Below are positions 1 to 12,060 of a DNA stretch of 64,000 nt, in pieces. Location: assembly GCA_947579605.1 (NCBI GenBank), contig OX388307.1, forward strand, positions 21,801,237 to 21,865,236, in the 5' to 3' direction. A model generated the notes under the pieces. It searched no databases. It was not told where the DNA came from and saw nothing but the letters and a program-made list of their open reading frames with translations. The DNA comes from Athripsodes cinereus (taxonomy: Eukaryota; Arthropoda; Insecta; Trichoptera; Leptoceridae). Position numbers and translations under genes: made by a program. Every line of letters begins with the position of its first letter. The stretch's first letter is position 1.

Positions 1-189
1 AGAAAAATAATATTATGAACAGTTAGTGCGTAAGATAAGTTATATCCTATCTAAGTATAGGTATAATGTGAAAGTCTAAGTCCAAAAAATATTTTTATTG
101 TAGTTACAGTATCCTGTATCGATTCCCCACATTAAATAATTTAAATGATTTTATAACCAGTAAAATTCACATTTATGTTTTCTTTTCAG

Positions 190-365
190 GATCAAAATTT
201 GCAACATCCGTTATTAAAATTACTGTTTTCCATATTTTATCTAAATTTAAACTTGTTCCAATATCGAGAACGGTGGCGGAGCTTCCAATAGATAATGATG
301 TACTCATCTTAAAACCAAAGAGTGACTGCTGGATTGGGATAAAATCAAGAAATTCTACAATATAG
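190..365 (+). CDS. Cytochrome P450, last coding exon (partial gene)
   Basis: This is the C-terminal exon of a haem-thiolate monooxygenase; the rest of the gene lies left of the window. An acceptor (tcttttcag) precedes the exon, and after two bases completing a glycine codon it encodes 57 residues and a TAG stop. The translation opens SKFATSVIK, matching the helix just after the P450 haem-binding cysteine loop (…G-x-KFA…), continues through KFKLVP and ends LILKPKSDCWIGIKSR, the usual P450 C-terminal beta-hairpin. Family members are microsomal and act on lipids, hormones or plant toxins; the CYP4 clan is a guess from the tail, and the substrate cannot be read from 57 residues. The haem cysteine is not in view, so intactness of the gene is unknown. 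AATAAA-like signals follow near 390. Confidence 0.8.
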
Positions 366-1678
366 ATATTTTAATTTTATGAAGGTATTGATAAATAAAA
401 CTGTTATAATACTTATTACACTTGTAAAAAACATATTGTGTGTGTTAATAATTCACCTGGTGAACATAATATTTACACAAGTATTATCTTTTAGATTGTC
501 ACATCTTTATCATATTAGGTATCTATCTAAAGCGAGAAATGTGTAGATTCAACTAGTTTTTACCATCTTTTTCTATATAAAAGTGTTAGTCAGTAGAGAA
601 TATAAAAATATTGATATATATAATGGAATTTATGAAAAGATTAATATTTGTAAGATCATGTTTTCACTTTTTGTGAGTACATAAAAAAACGTGTAAATAA
701 TTTGTAATTTATGCACTCAGGTTGAGTTCATATACTTAATTTTAATATTGTACTAATGTTACTCTGAGTACCTACGTACATACTATCACTGAATAATATT
801 TATCTACTCTGATAAATATGATACGTATTACATATTTATCGATTCTCATAAATGTGTAACATCATGGTTATTGGTAAATGTAGCAAATAAGGTGGTCCGG
901 GAAATTTCTCAAATTTTAAATCATAATATTATGCTTATTCGAAAAATGAGTAAGTATTTTTAAACATTTGCTTCAGAACGAAAAGTATAATATTTATATT
1001 ATTTTACTGCGACGGTAATAATGATATGTAAATATTTGTTGAAATTGTTAATCTGTTTTTGATTTATACAACACAAAACCTACTTACTCGCATGCGTAGT
1101 GCAGTTATACATAAAAACACTATAATTTTCCCTTGTTTTTATGAAACATAATTATGTAATAGCTTTTGTAAGTGATGTTTTGTGCACTGTCTATGTCATT
1201 GGATGTCATTGGATACCTACTGTTTATCCTATACGAGTATCATGTCGTTGACGTCATATAGCTTTATATTACGTATGAAGAAAAGAAAAACAGCTTGTTG
1301 ATAAACTATGGACAAGTTGATACGTATCTCCGCCGATTGTTTTATCTTTTGTAATCAATCAAACAAATTTTCTTTTTGGCTTTATAAGGATTATTCATAA
1401 GGCGTATTTTTTGTAGAATCTGTAAGAAACGTTCAATTAGGTAAAAGATATCTATCTATTCGTGAAAATAAACTGCGATCACTTAGTTGATAATCTAAGA
1501 GACTTGAAAATTATTAAACTCTTTACTTTAGTACGAAAATCAATACCTACCCTTGAGTCTTATTTTCAAGAGTATCACTTTGATATTCGTAAGGTATTTT
1601 TGTATCTATATATGTTAACTTTTTTATCAAGTATCACCGAATAGTATGAAATTACCTTTCAATGTTTAGGTAAGATAA
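366..1678. other. AT-rich intergenic DNA, no feature seen
   Basis: This is 3' flank of the P450 exon. Open frames here are short and show no recognisable protein similarity or splice-linked exons. I see no repeat with definable ends. Confidence 0.5.
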
Positions 1679-1880
1679 TCAATACGATCCTATAACAGTA
1701 ATATTTATAACAGTGAAATTACCGGAACACAGAAACCTTCCATTCTTTTCTGTAGATGTTCTATTGTCCTGTAAAAGGTATGTATTCGTAAGACATTTCA
1801 TATCTTCAATTCGGTGATGTGGTATGCCACTCATCCTGAATGTCTTATTTTTATGGAACAAAGAGGACTTAACATATCCT
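1679..1880 (-). repeat. Repeat A, old inverted copy
   Basis: Read on the minus strand, this stretch aligns by eye with the repeat A family (compare 60278-60485): 'attcaggatgagtggcat', then 'gaagatatgaaatgtctta', then 'ccttttacaggacaatag'. It is diverged. Its proximal edge, 'gtaggatgtatttgttctgcc', runs directly into the 95-bp minisatellite that follows. Confidence 0.6.
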
Positions 1881-2650
1881 GTAGGATGTATTTGTTCTGC
1901 CAAACACCTGTATAATACGCAATGTAATACCTACGTAATATATAATATCATACAATCACAAACTTAACTTATTCTGTGGGATGTATTTGTTCTGCCAAAC
2001 ACCTGTATAATACGCAATGTAATACCTACATAATATATAATATCATACAATCACAAACTTAACTTATTCTGTGGGATGTATTTGTTCTGCCAAACACCTG
2101 TATAATACGCAATGTAATACCTACATAATATATAATATCATACAATCACAAACTTAACTTATTCTGTGGGATGTATTTGTTCTGCCAAACACCTGTATAA
2201 TACGCAATGTAATACCTACATAATATATAATATCATACAATCACAAACTTAACTTATTCTGTGGGATGTATTTGTTCTGCCAAACACCTGTATAATACGC
2301 AATGTAATACCTACATAATATATAATATCATACAATCACAAACTTAACTTATTCTGTGGGATGTATTTGTTCTGCCAAACACCTGTATAATACGCAATGT
2401 AATACCTACATAATATATAATATCATACAATCACAAACTTAACTTATTCTGTGGGATGTATTTGTTCTGCCAAACACCTGTATAATACGCAATGTAATAC
2501 CTACATAATATATAATATCATACAATCACAAACTTAACTTATTCTGTGGGATGTATTTGTTATGCCAAACACCTGAATAATACGTTAAGTAATACCTACA
2601 TATCATACAATCGTAAACGTAATTTATTCTGTAGGATGTATTTGTTCATT
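1881..2650. repeat. 95-bp minisatellite, 8 units plus a partial ninth
   Basis: The anchor 'gtRggatgtatttgttctgc' recurs at 1881, 1976, 2071, 2166, 2261, 2356, 2451 and 2546, an exact 95-base period, then at 2631 after a shortened unit. Units 2 to 7 are almost identical, while the first and last are diverged, which points to recent homogenisation of the core. The anchor sequence matches the edge of the adjacent repeat A copy, so the array probably arose by tandem duplication of that edge. There are no unique spacers, so this is not a CRISPR array. Confidence 0.95.
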
Positions 2651-4890
2651 CAACTTTAATATCATTTATATCTTAAGATGGGTAATCCCATTTATGTGTC
2701 TAATAAACAAGATAAAGATTTCTACATTTTTCTCTTGTTGTCAAGAAAATATTCAGTTTATTGAAAATTTAAAAAAATATTCGTAGATAAAATCGATAAT
2801 GTTGCTAATTATTTTCATCACCAACTGCATTATTGTGCCGAATAACAAAAGTATTAGTACCTACTTTTTATTATATCAATATCACTACTAATAAGGAAGA
2901 ATGCTAAACTAAAATGCGATCCATAATTAATTTTAATAAAACAACTTTTTTCACATCAAATAAATATAGTTAGACCAGTGCTTTAAAAGAATACATTAGA
3001 CTGTTTGCCTTGATGATTAGCTGATATTTATTTGAAATTATTAGATAGTATAAGAAACAATTTACTACTGTCTTCGTTTAAAATGTATGAAAAAAGTGAC
3101 ATACCTACATATAAAAAGGTGATTTGAATATTCTCAAATATGTACCTACTGTTTTCAAAATATGGTGTGCCCTGTCTAAGCCAAGGGGGCTGAAAAATAG
3201 TACAAAAGTACATAGTATGACAGTATGAGGAAAAGTATGGAAAAATAGCATCGAAGTGGGCAGTTGATAAAATTATAGGAATTTCGGAAATCCTATATAG
3301 GTACCATTTTCCCAGATTTGAATCGAGAAAAATGGAAGCTAAAAAGTTTACGAATATCATACAGTTGTGAGCTAATAAAAATTTGATTGCGTTGAATCGA
3401 AAAATGTATTCGTGATGGGAGCACTCAAATTGCTCCTGCCCCATCAAGAAATTATCCTATTGAAACTTATTGTTAAAATTAAAACATATTAAAGTTCATT
3501 GTTTTAAGTTAGTTAGCGTAATATAGTTAGTCACCCTTATTGAATAACTTTTTTTTATTTTTTATTTTGGCTATCCACCCGTTACCGAGTGACTTGAGCC
3601 CTTTGGGAACAATGTATTCGATACCAAGGGATAACTTTATTATTATGAAATAAAATTTCTTAACTTCACATAGATTGCAGTGTGGGGTCTTTATATCAAG
3701 GTAGAGTGTTGAACTATAATGTGTAATTTGTTTTTTGTTTCCATGTAGATTCAATAGATTATCATCTTACAGGTAAAGTAATCAATCATTATAACACACA
3801 GAGTCGTGATACTATCTGCGGAAAATACATCTTATCTTTATCCTATTTACCTTCAGCTTGAAGTGTTTTTTTTTTGTCATAACACAACACAATCATATTG
3901 ATAATTCAACAAAAAAAATATTTTGTGTCCTCGTATTTCAGATATTTTTTGCTTACGTATATCGGGGGATCAAAGAAATACTTACTAACAAATATAATAT
4001 GAATGACTCCTGATCAAATTTTCATCCGAAATGCATGCGAAAAACCATCATACATTCCATGGACAAAGATCCCATGATTCCATGCAGGAGATATTATTAA
4101 ATCATAATATGAGGTGAAGGTTTTACTCCATTTCGCTGCGTACAGTCTCATACAGTGACTTGGCTCATGCCTTGCATATGGTATGAGACTTGACCCGTCG
4201 CCAGAATATGCAGTTTGGATTCTTCGATGCATATATGTAGGTATATTTAAAAAAAAAGGTGTATATTCAACTTCTCTAAACTCCAGAAGTTCAGGATTAA
4301 ATAATTAAAAGTTATCGAATGATATCATGAATTAATAATCAAACTTTTCATTTCTATCTTTCGCCCTTTACGCCGCGGGCGCACCTTAAAAAATCAAAAT
4401 TTGTATAATAAATAATATCTCGTGAATAATAGGATATTTTATAGACACAAAAAGCTATTGGTTCAGTCTTTCATTTATCTTCTATTTGACTATGCAGATG
4501 TTTGTTACTTATATAAGTTGGAATTTCTTCAGAATACTAGCATTCGATATGTGTTCGTTCTAAAGAAATATGATCATATTATGTGAATATCGTGAACGCC
4601 TTGGCTGGAAAACTTTTCTTCAACACGGACAGACTCACACTCTCTGCCTTCTTTATGAGGTTCATTAAATACCAATACTTGAGCATATCTGAATAAAAGG
4701 TTTGAGTTTTTACTCTCTCATGGACTACCACTATGATGAGCTTCCAACAATCTTCTAGTAATCCCGTCCCATCATGCAATCTGTTACACCTATTCTTTCT
4801 CAGTCCATGGTGCAATATGACAATACGAATGCTATTTGGATATTGGAGAAACTCCAGTGCATCACAAATGTTCAAAGATGGTGAGACAAT
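2651..4890. other. Intergenic DNA, no supported feature
   Basis: AT-rich sequence. Minus-strand open frames of 139, 75 and 98 codons exist at 3028-3447, 3527-3754 and 4579-4875, but none shows a recognisable domain. I find no TIR or TSD pair that I can defend. Confidence 0.4.
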
Positions 4891-4896
4891 AAGACT

Positions 4897-5395
4897 TTAG
4901 GGCAAGGGTGGCCCGTTGGGTGTCTACTTGTAGCCCGCGGGTATTGTGAGAAAATATTCTTAAAGAAAACCGAGGAGCTTTGAAACATTTCAATTTTTTT
5001 TTAAAAGATATATCTGGGTTTTGTTATAAACCCAAATACAACCTTATACAACTTTCACACTAAGCTAAAAGCTTGTGCTGTGAAAGGGGAGTGTGCCGGC
5101 ACCTGGGATCGAACCACGGACCCCTTGTTCTGAAGGCCGAGACACGCCGAAAATTTGGCGACGAGGGGGGTAGAAATTTTAAGGTGAAGTAAAATTATTA
5201 AATGGTCCATTATATTCTTCCCATACAACCATTTTGGTATCAGTTTGAGAACATTCACTACACTCATTTTCCTACACCGGAATCAAATTGGTATCAGGGC
5301 GCACACTTTCTATTAAACGGTTCCTAAAAATGGGGATTGGCCCGATTGGCCATAAAAATTGGCCCGGCTGATGAAAAGGTTGGCCACCTATGGAA
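4897..5395. mobile_element. hAT-like remnant (GGTGGCC ends) carrying a SINE
   Basis: The left end reads 'caagggtggcccgttggg' and the right end, on the minus strand, 'cataggtggccaacctttt'. These are partly matching inverted ends of the kind seen in hAT elements with 'CAGkGGTGGCCAACCT' termini. A minus-strand SINE copy (about 4990-5145) interrupts it. Target duplications are not evident, so the element is old and its exact limits are uncertain. Confidence 0.4.
4990..5145 (-). mobile_element. tRNA-derived SINE (family B), truncated at its 5' end
   Basis: On the minus strand this reads from a tRNA-like B box (ggttcgatccc) through 'ggtgccggcacactcccc' to an A-rich tail, which appears as a T-run near 4990 on the plus strand. 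It is nearly identical to the fuller copy at 10894-11068. The A-box end is missing, cut off at 'gtctcggccttcagaac'. Confidence 0.75.
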
Positions 5396-6298
5396 TGCGA
5401 CTATGAGAATTAAAGTTGAAGATTTTAGGATACGACTAACGTTATTGAATAAGTCACTTTTACGACTTCTTTTCCAAAGGCAAGTCATCAGCTGATACGA
5501 AGTTGGATTACCTACTTACTTCCAATTCTGAAGTAAAATTGAAATAATTTTTTTTTTTACGCGGCGGCAGAATTGCCATCCACAATTCTCAGCATTATAC
5601 AACCAGATAAGTCTCCATATGATCAGTCATGGTCACACAAAAACTTAACAGTCTAATGCCGACCACTTGGCCGTTTGACCTGATCGAACTCACTCTGTTT
5701 GTGACGTCCTTTTCTCCTATAACAGGAGGTGAGCTTTAGAACAACTGTTTAGGGCAGCCGGTCCAAAACTAAAGCACATATGTATAATCTATGCTTGGAC
5801 AATAATATTTTAACATTTTTTTTCGTGTACATTGACTTAAAATTTCTTTTTTTTATGATTTCAGAAACCGAGTGAACACCCACTACGTCGCGAAATATTT
5901 ATTTGTTTGTAGAAACCCGAAGGCTATGAAAAATGTATTTATTTTAAAATTTCCAAGTGTCTAGTCTTCATCCTTTGTATTAGTCTAAGCAAACAACTAG
6001 TACGTAGATAATACGTAACTGTAAGCTAATTCTAAGTCATATTGTAAAATAGAGAGTCGGTGGACATTAACGGTTGTATTTAATTTCAGGAAGGGTTTTG
6101 TCAGGGGGAGTCCTTCAGGCGAACCTTGAGCCCTTCCTCAGAAAGAATTTGCTTGAAGAGTATGGATGACATAGGAACTGCCATTCCTGTAACATTCATG
6201 GGTGAGGGAGGGTGCAACCCTTAATGTAGTCTAATGCCGGGAAAAATTCACCTATCCAGATATACAGGATATCAAAGGATTAGGCTCAAAATGCGGGA
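5396..6298. other. Intergenic DNA, unidentified repeats possible
   Basis: The stretch 5560-5790 (from 'acgcggcggcagaattgcc') and 6085-6240 are more GC-rich than the surroundings and could be repeat fragments. I cannot assign them or define their edges. Confidence 0.3.
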
Positions 6299-6931
6299 TC
6301 AAAATACGAGCATTGTGCCTGAAATATCTGTGTTCAAAAACTTTTTTACAATATTACAAGTGTTTATTATAATAGATTTTTGAATTTTAATATACAAATT
6401 AACCGGTAAATCTAATTTTTGTAAATTATTTATTAAAGATTTCGGAGTTACCCCTGTAGCTGACATGACTAAAGGTATTATATAAACGGATCTAGAATGC
6501 TAAATATTTTTTATTTCTCCTGCTAGTTCTGTATATTTACGTATTTTTTCTGCGACGGTTGTTTGTATATTATGTGTATTTGGAACAGCGATGTCTATTA
6601 GGTACGTTATTTTATTACGTTTATCATGTAATACTAAATCGGGTCTATTATGATGTATTTGTCTATCTGTTATTATGGTTTTATCATAATAGAGCCTGTA
6701 ATTTTGATTTTCTAAAACCGGTTCCGGGTTGTATTTATAATAAGGAATTACTATTTGTGAGTTTAAAAGATTATGTTTAATTGGTAAATTTTGATGTATT
6801 ATTTTTGCGACATGATTATGTCTATTGGTATACTCAGTTTGAGCGAGAGTGGAACAACCCGAAACTATGTGTTGAATTGTTTTCGGTTTGGCCAGACATT
6901 TATTTGGCCAGACATTTATTTGGCCAGACAT
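6299..6931 (-). pseudogene. Non-LTR retrotransposon reverse-transcriptase C-terminal fragment
   Basis: The minus-strand frame reads HIVSGCSTLAQTEYTNRHN (a CCHC-like C…H tail region), then a YKYNPEPVLEN…LYYD…ITDRQIHHNRPD block, then LIDIAVPN and EKIRKYTELAGEIKNI. After one in-frame TAG at 6500-6502 the same frame goes on with IIPLVMSATGVTPKSL…INTCNIVKKFL and ends at TGA (6299-6301). This order matches the conserved C-terminal segment of insect non-LTR pol proteins often annotated as R2-type or related retrotransposons. The stop sits where family members have a tryptophan, so it is probably TGG to TAG. There is no RT core, no initiation codon of its own and no partner domain, so it is a 5'-truncated dead copy. 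The clade assignment is uncertain. Confidence 0.75.
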
Positions 6932-6936
6932 TTATT
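6889..6936. repeat. 16-bp tandem repeat, 3 copies
   Basis: The unit tggccagacatttatt is repeated three times without a mismatch at the upstream edge of the retrotransposon fragment. A period of 16 moves the reading frame each time, so the first dozen codons of the open frame there are not real homology. Confidence 0.85.
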
Positions 6937-7473
6937 AATGTTATTATTTGTTTATTTTATTATATTAATACTGATATTAGTTTTCAACGTCGTTGTATTT
7001 TTCAAATTTAAAATTTTCCAGTACAATAAGTCGGTAGGTAGGTAGGTACCTACTTACTTTTTTCACGAAACTTCTATAATGATTTTATGTTTCTCTAAAT
7101 AATATGGCAAACTTCTTTAGCATAATATGCTTAGGTAGGTACTTGTAATAAATAAGTATTTAATATGATGATATATGATTAGATAAGTAATCTTATTTAT
7201 TTTGTTGTGTTCTGTTTACTATCTTATCATTAAAATATGACACCACAAAGGTGTGTCGCGTGACATTTTCTTGAGTAGGTAGGTACCTACATGATTTAGC
7301 AAATAATAGATTAATCTACACATATTACATTTATCTTTAATTAAGATCAACGATTTGATTTTATCTTAAAGTTTTTGATAATCCTTCACTTGTGTTGTAT
7401 TGAATACTGTTTTGATAAAATTCCATTTAACTAAAAATTATTTCATTTAAAAATTATGTACATTAATCACTCA
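6937..7473. other. AT-rich intergenic DNA, nothing recognised
   Basis: Contains repeated 'taggtaggtacctac' words, common in lepidopteran DNA, but no gene or bounded element. Confidence 0.4.
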
Positions 7474-8225
7474 TTAAGGGGCCCCTTTAGCAAAAACGAT
7501 AAAACATTCAATTTTCAACAAGTTTGGTACACAAACTCTCAAAACTTGTTGACCCTACGAACATTTTGATTTGATAAAATATGAAAACAAATATTAATTA
7601 CCAATATCAAACTTTAACTTAAAAAAAAAAACTCGATTTTAGCTCGAATAAATAAATAAATAAATAAATAAATAGTATTCGTTTATAAAAAAGCATATTT
7701 CTAAAAATCGAATTCGGGGGTGTGTTTGGTACATAAATGCACGAAAATCCTACAAATTTTCATATATTTATTTTAATATTGAGAATATTTAAATAGTTGT
7801 TACAATTATAGAACAAAAAAAAATCTATTTTTATATGTTTTTTTCATGGATATTGACCGACTTAAAAATATTTTTTTTTTTAAATTTCTCATATTTTGGA
7901 ACCAATAATCACCACATGAACTCAATTTTTTGTGTACTAAAAAAGTTTGCTAAAATCTATAGTGTTTATATGCTTGATAGGATGAATAAAAAAAGTATAT
8001 ATTTTACAAATAATTTGTATTTTGATATAACAAAAAGTACCTAAATAAATCTCTTCAGTCTGCGATTTATTTATTTTTTAGTAAAAACTAATATTGGTAA
8101 TAAATATTTGATTTTTTATTTTATCAAATCAATATGTTCGCAAGGGTCAACAAATTTTGGCAGTTTTTCTATCAAATTTGTTGAAAATAGAATATTTTAC
8201 CGTTTTTGCTAAACGGGGCCCTTAA
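7474..8225. mobile_element. TTAA-flanked non-autonomous element, copy 1
   Basis: The element is bounded by TTAA at both ends. It begins ggggcccctttagcaaaaac and its other end, on the minus strand, reads gggccccgtttagcaaaaac. The two arms stay recognisably inverted for about 190 bases each: the TTGTTGACCC, CGAACAT, TTGATTTGATAAAAT and ATTACCAATAT blocks appear in the same order in both. The interior is AT-rich with no coding capacity. TTAA duplications are typical of piggyBac and Kolobok transposases; the termini alone do not decide between them. Copies 2 (9448-10177) and 3 (19613-20337) are closely similar. Confidence 0.85.
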
Positions 8226-9289
8226 GGATGGATTTCCAGAAAAAAATTAAACTCTTATAATATTTATGAAAAAAAATATGTCTTCTTTTCTTTGTTTCTA
8301 ATGTGCCCAAAGAAGAAGGGGAAAACAATCCTTATCCATTTTGCACATAGGTGCATTATAACGAACTAGGTAGGCATATTTCGTCCCTCTTCTGACTAAC
8401 AGTCGTATCTGCCTAAAGTAAATTGTTCAGGAGAGCGTTTATTGTGTTTTGTCGTGCATATTTTCGTCTCTCCTAGTTATATGATACAGTGTTAAAATAT
8501 TACATTATTTTATTTGTACCTATTCTTATATATTTCCGAATCATTTTAGTGTTGAAATTTTGAGAAATTAGTAGATACAACACATTTTATTCAGAATAAT
8601 TCGTAAATACGACAACAAATCAGAAGGCCATTCCAGGATAACGGTAACAGTTACAGGTGTGATCTTCAGCGAGAACATTCAGGGCACATATAAATACATA
8701 TTGGTGATCATAACTCGATCTGCCAAAAATGTCAGATACGACAGTTAGTCAGAAGAAGGACGATTTGTGAAAGAGTAAAAATATTGACACAACATTTTTA
8801 GCAGCGAATATAAATATTGTCTTAAAATAAATATTTACATACATATTTATTAAATTCAGTGATATCGTTATAAAACAAACCACATAGGTATGTATTTTGA
8901 AGGAGAGTATTAGAGAATAATACTAATGGCAATTTGTTATAATTTATATTACTTCTGTAAAAATATGATTTACCTAACCATTTGATTTTACTTTATGTGT
9001 TGAGAAAAAAAAACTACTGCAAGCCATGTTTTATATCATCAACAGGATATCTATGAGGCACCGAAGGGGTTGGACTGGCTGACAGCACTGGGGCAAAGAC
9101 AAGATACGACGCATTTCACGACGCATTGAAAATAATGGAATGTACCAACATGACCACACGAGAAATTAAAAATATAAATAACTGATAAAAATATACGATT
9201 GAACAGTTATGTAGGTAAAACTGTAATTTTTAAATAAATATGTACTTATCAAATAATATATATAAACTATTTTTTACATTAATTCACTC
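8226..9289. other. Intergenic DNA, nothing recognised
   Basis: AT-rich sequence without credible exons, RNA genes or bounded repeats. Confidence 0.4.
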
Positions 9290-10255
9290 ATTCTTGCCAT
9301 CATGGAATTTCACGCAAGTGGGGTAGCCAGTGAACCAACTACATGCGATAAACATGTTGGTCATCCTCCTTGCCAATAAATTTCAAGACATTCAGCATGG
9401 AAGTTATGTATGCACTTGTTCCTCATCGCTGAACTGAAGATGTTAAATTAAGGGGCCCCTTTAGCAAAAATGATAAAACATTCAATTTTCAACAAGTTTG
9501 GTACACAAACTCTCAAAACTTGTTGACCCTACGAACATTTTGATTTGATGAAATATGAAAACAAATATTAATTACCAATATCAAACTTTAACTTTAAAAA
9601 AAAACTCTACTTTAGCTTCAAAGTATTCGTTTATAAAAAAGCATATTTCTAAAAATCAAATTCGTGTGTTTGGTACATCAATGCACGAGAATCCTACAAA
9701 TATCTATATATTTATTTTAATATTGAGAATATTTAGATAGTTATTACAATTATAGAACAAAAAAAACTATTTTTTTTTTGTTTTTTTCATGGATATTGAC
9801 CGACTTAAAATTATTTTTTTTTGATAAATTTCTCATATTTTGAAACCAAAAATCACCACATGAACTTTATTTTTTGTATACTAAAAAAAGTTGGCTAAAA
9901 TCTATAGTATTTATATGCTTGATAGGATGAATAAAATATATATATATATTTTACAAATAATTTGTATTTTGATATATCAAAGAGTAGGTACCTGAATAAA
10001 TCTCGTCAGTCTGCGATTTATTTATTTTTTAGTAAAAAACTAATATTGGTAATAAATATTTGATTTTTTATTTTATCAAATCAATATGTTCGCAAGGGTC
10101 AACAAGTTTTGGCAGTTTTTATATCAAATTTGTTGAAAATAGAAAATTTGACCATTTTTGCTAAACGGGGGCCTTAATGTCTTATAATATGATGGACACT
10201 TGAAAACTTACTGAAAAGAGTAAGAGACATATTCTTTACCGGGGACTCAATGGAT
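9290..10255 (+). repeat. Repeat A copy, split by a TTAA element
   Basis: The left part, 9290-9447, reads 'gcaagtggggtagccagtga…catgttggtcatcctcc…gacattcagcatgg…cgctgaactgaagatgtta'. The right part, 10178-10255, resumes with 'tgtcttataatatgatgg…cttgaaaacttactgaaaagag…tctttaccggggactc'. Removing 9448-10177 restores the family order, so the TTAA element inserted into an existing repeat A copy. Confidence 0.75.
9448..10177. mobile_element. TTAA-flanked non-autonomous element, copy 2
   Basis: Same family and orientation as copy 1, with TTAA at 9448-9451 and 10174-10177, ggggcccc at the left end and a long inverted-repeat arm. Its position inside a repeat A copy gives an independent check of both ends: the repeat is contiguous on either side of the TTAA. 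Confidence 0.88.
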
Positions 10256-10893
10256 ACATTAATCAAAACTAAAACATTAAATTTATGATTAGAATTTAAG
10301 TCGGGAGATCCGGTATTCGAATCCTTCTGTCGATACTTTCCACCTTTACAGTACATCAACTAATGTATGTACGTATGCTACTTTGCATACTAATATTAGG
10401 AATTGTTGGCTTTGACAGATATTGTGAGGATGTTTGACAACGAATTTGAGTTTCATTCAAATCCAAATGCATTTTTTACTCTTTAGTCAAAAGTGTATGC
10501 CAAAAATGTGGATTTAATTTTCTTGGCTGCGATTAATTTTCCAGGCCTCCAAGAAGGTAACAATATGAGCGATGTGACGTATCGTATTATTCGTTGGTAA
10601 ATCTTATCACATTGTTGGTGATTATATGTAAACAAATAAAGCACTTGAGATTTCATCCTCAATGAACAAAAATATTACATCATTCTTATACCACTTGCTG
10701 ATGTAATGAGAAAAAAACATTTCATATTATTTTACGTTCAAATTTTGAGCGTTTTTATCTAATAGTAATTAGGTTATTGCAATGCATTTTAATAGATAAG
10801 TAGGTACTTCATATACATAATTATATTATCTGTAACTATACATTTTAGGAACAAATGTATTTCAAACACTTGAACAGTATTTTTCAAATTTTT
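10256..10893. other. Intergenic DNA, nothing recognised
   Basis: AT-rich sequence, no supported feature. Confidence 0.4.
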
Positions 10894-11068
10894 TTTTTTT
10901 TTTTATAAAGATATATCTGGGTTTTGTTATAAACCAAAATACAACCTTATACACCTTTCACACTAAGCTAAAAGCTTGTGCCGTGAAAGGGGAGTTTGCC
11001 GGCACCTGGGATCGAACCACGGACCCCTTGTTCTGAAGGCCGAGACTCTACTTCCAGGCTACCGACGA
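10894..11068 (-). mobile_element. tRNA-derived SINE (family B), near full length
   Basis: On the minus strand it starts gttcgtcggtagcctggaag (A-box-like TGGTAGC…region), has a perfect B box ggttcgatccc about 40 bases further, continues 'ggtgccggcaaactcccctt' and 'aagcttttagcttagtgtg', and ends in an A-run (the T-tract at 10890-10904 on the plus strand). This is the layout of a pol-III SINE: tRNA-like head, unrelated body, poly-A tail. A truncated sibling lies at 4990-5145. It should not be annotated as a functional tRNA because the tRNA 3' half cannot fold into an acceptor stem with the head. Confidence 0.85.
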
Positions 11069-11185
11069 ACTAATTACTTATGTAAGGAAAGTTGAGGTTT
11101 GTACATGTTATGGGGACAATAATCAGTGCTTTTAAAATTTGTATGTTTCGTTTCAGCAAGTATGTATATAATATGAACTTATCCA

Positions 11186-11415
11186 TACCATCATATCATT
11201 TCCCAGAAGTGGGGTAGCCTAACTAACTGTATGTACCTAACCAACATCGTTCTTTCCATGCCAACAAAAGCTTAAGACATTCAGGGTAGGTGGCATATCT
11301 CATCGCTGAATTGTAGATGTTCAATGTCTTCAAACTTACAAGGGATGTTTTATGGATACCTGCCTTATACAGGAGACATGAAAACTTAGAGAAATAAGCG
11401 GGAGATTTGGCTATT
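11186..11415 (+). repeat. Repeat A copy, runs into the assembly gap
   Basis: Reads 'cccagaagtggggtagcct…gacattcagggtaggtggca…cgctgaattgtagatgttc…tacctgccttatacaggaga…agagaaataagcgggaga', matching the family order until the N-run begins at 11416. Confidence 0.7.
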
Positions 11416-11615
11416 NNNNNNNNNNNNNNNNNNNNNNNNNNNNNNNNNNNNNNNNNNNNNNNNNNNNNNNNNNNNNNNNNNNNNNNNNNNNNNNNNNNNN
11501 NNNNNNNNNNNNNNNNNNNNNNNNNNNNNNNNNNNNNNNNNNNNNNNNNNNNNNNNNNNNNNNNNNNNNNNNNNNNNNNNNNNNNNNNNNNNNNNNNNNN
11601 NNNNNNNNNNNNNNN
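11416..11615. other. Assembly gap (200 N)
   Basis: A run of exactly 200 N, which looks like a fixed-size scaffold placeholder rather than a measured distance. True length and content are unknown. Confidence 0.98.
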
Positions 11616-11718
11616 CCCTCTGTATCCGAGTGAACTTGTTGTTTGCTGGGGGGAGATTTATGATGTTCACACGTCATTGTTCAATTAAATAAACAGGCAT
11701 ATTCCCATGGGCGTCCCC

Positions 11719-12060
11719 ATAAAGGGAGGGGGGAGGGGGACAAGCGAGGAAGTTGCCCCTCCCCTAGGATCTTGAAAATGATAGGAACGTAGACAAAATT
11801 GTTATTTAATTAGGTATGGAAAATTGGCATCGAAATTGGAATTGGCCTCTTTTTCGTGTACTTACCTATACCTACTAAATTGTGAAATCATAAAGGGAGG
11901 GGGAGGGGGACAGGCTAGGGAAGTTGCCCCTCCCCTAGGTTCTTGAAAATGGTAGGAACGTAGACAAAATTGGAATTAAATTAGGAACGGAAAATTGGCA
12001 TCGAAATGGGAATTTGACCCTTTTTCGTGTTTACCGAATTGTCAAATCTGTATCTAGAAA
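11719..12060. repeat. 171-bp tandem duplication with G-rich start
   Basis: 'ataaagggaggggggaggg' begins at 11719 and again, slightly changed, at 11890. After each come 'gaagttgcccctcccctagg', 'aggaacgtagacaaaatt', 'ggaaaattggcatcgaaa' and 'ctttttcgtgt'. The period is 171 bases with moderate divergence between units. Each unit starts with a G-rich tract unlike the AT-rich background. No terminal repeats or coding potential seen. Confidence 0.85.

Noticed and set aside
1881..2650. Regular repeats resembling a CRISPR array
   Set aside because: The whole 95-base period is repeated, with no unique spacers, in a eukaryotic genome.
3028..3447. 139-codon minus-strand open frame
   Set aside because: Composition is that of translated AT-rich DNA; no domain, no splice-linked neighbours, no similarity that I recognise.
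11386..11688. Open frames spanning the N-run
   Set aside because: They exist only because N does not produce stops.
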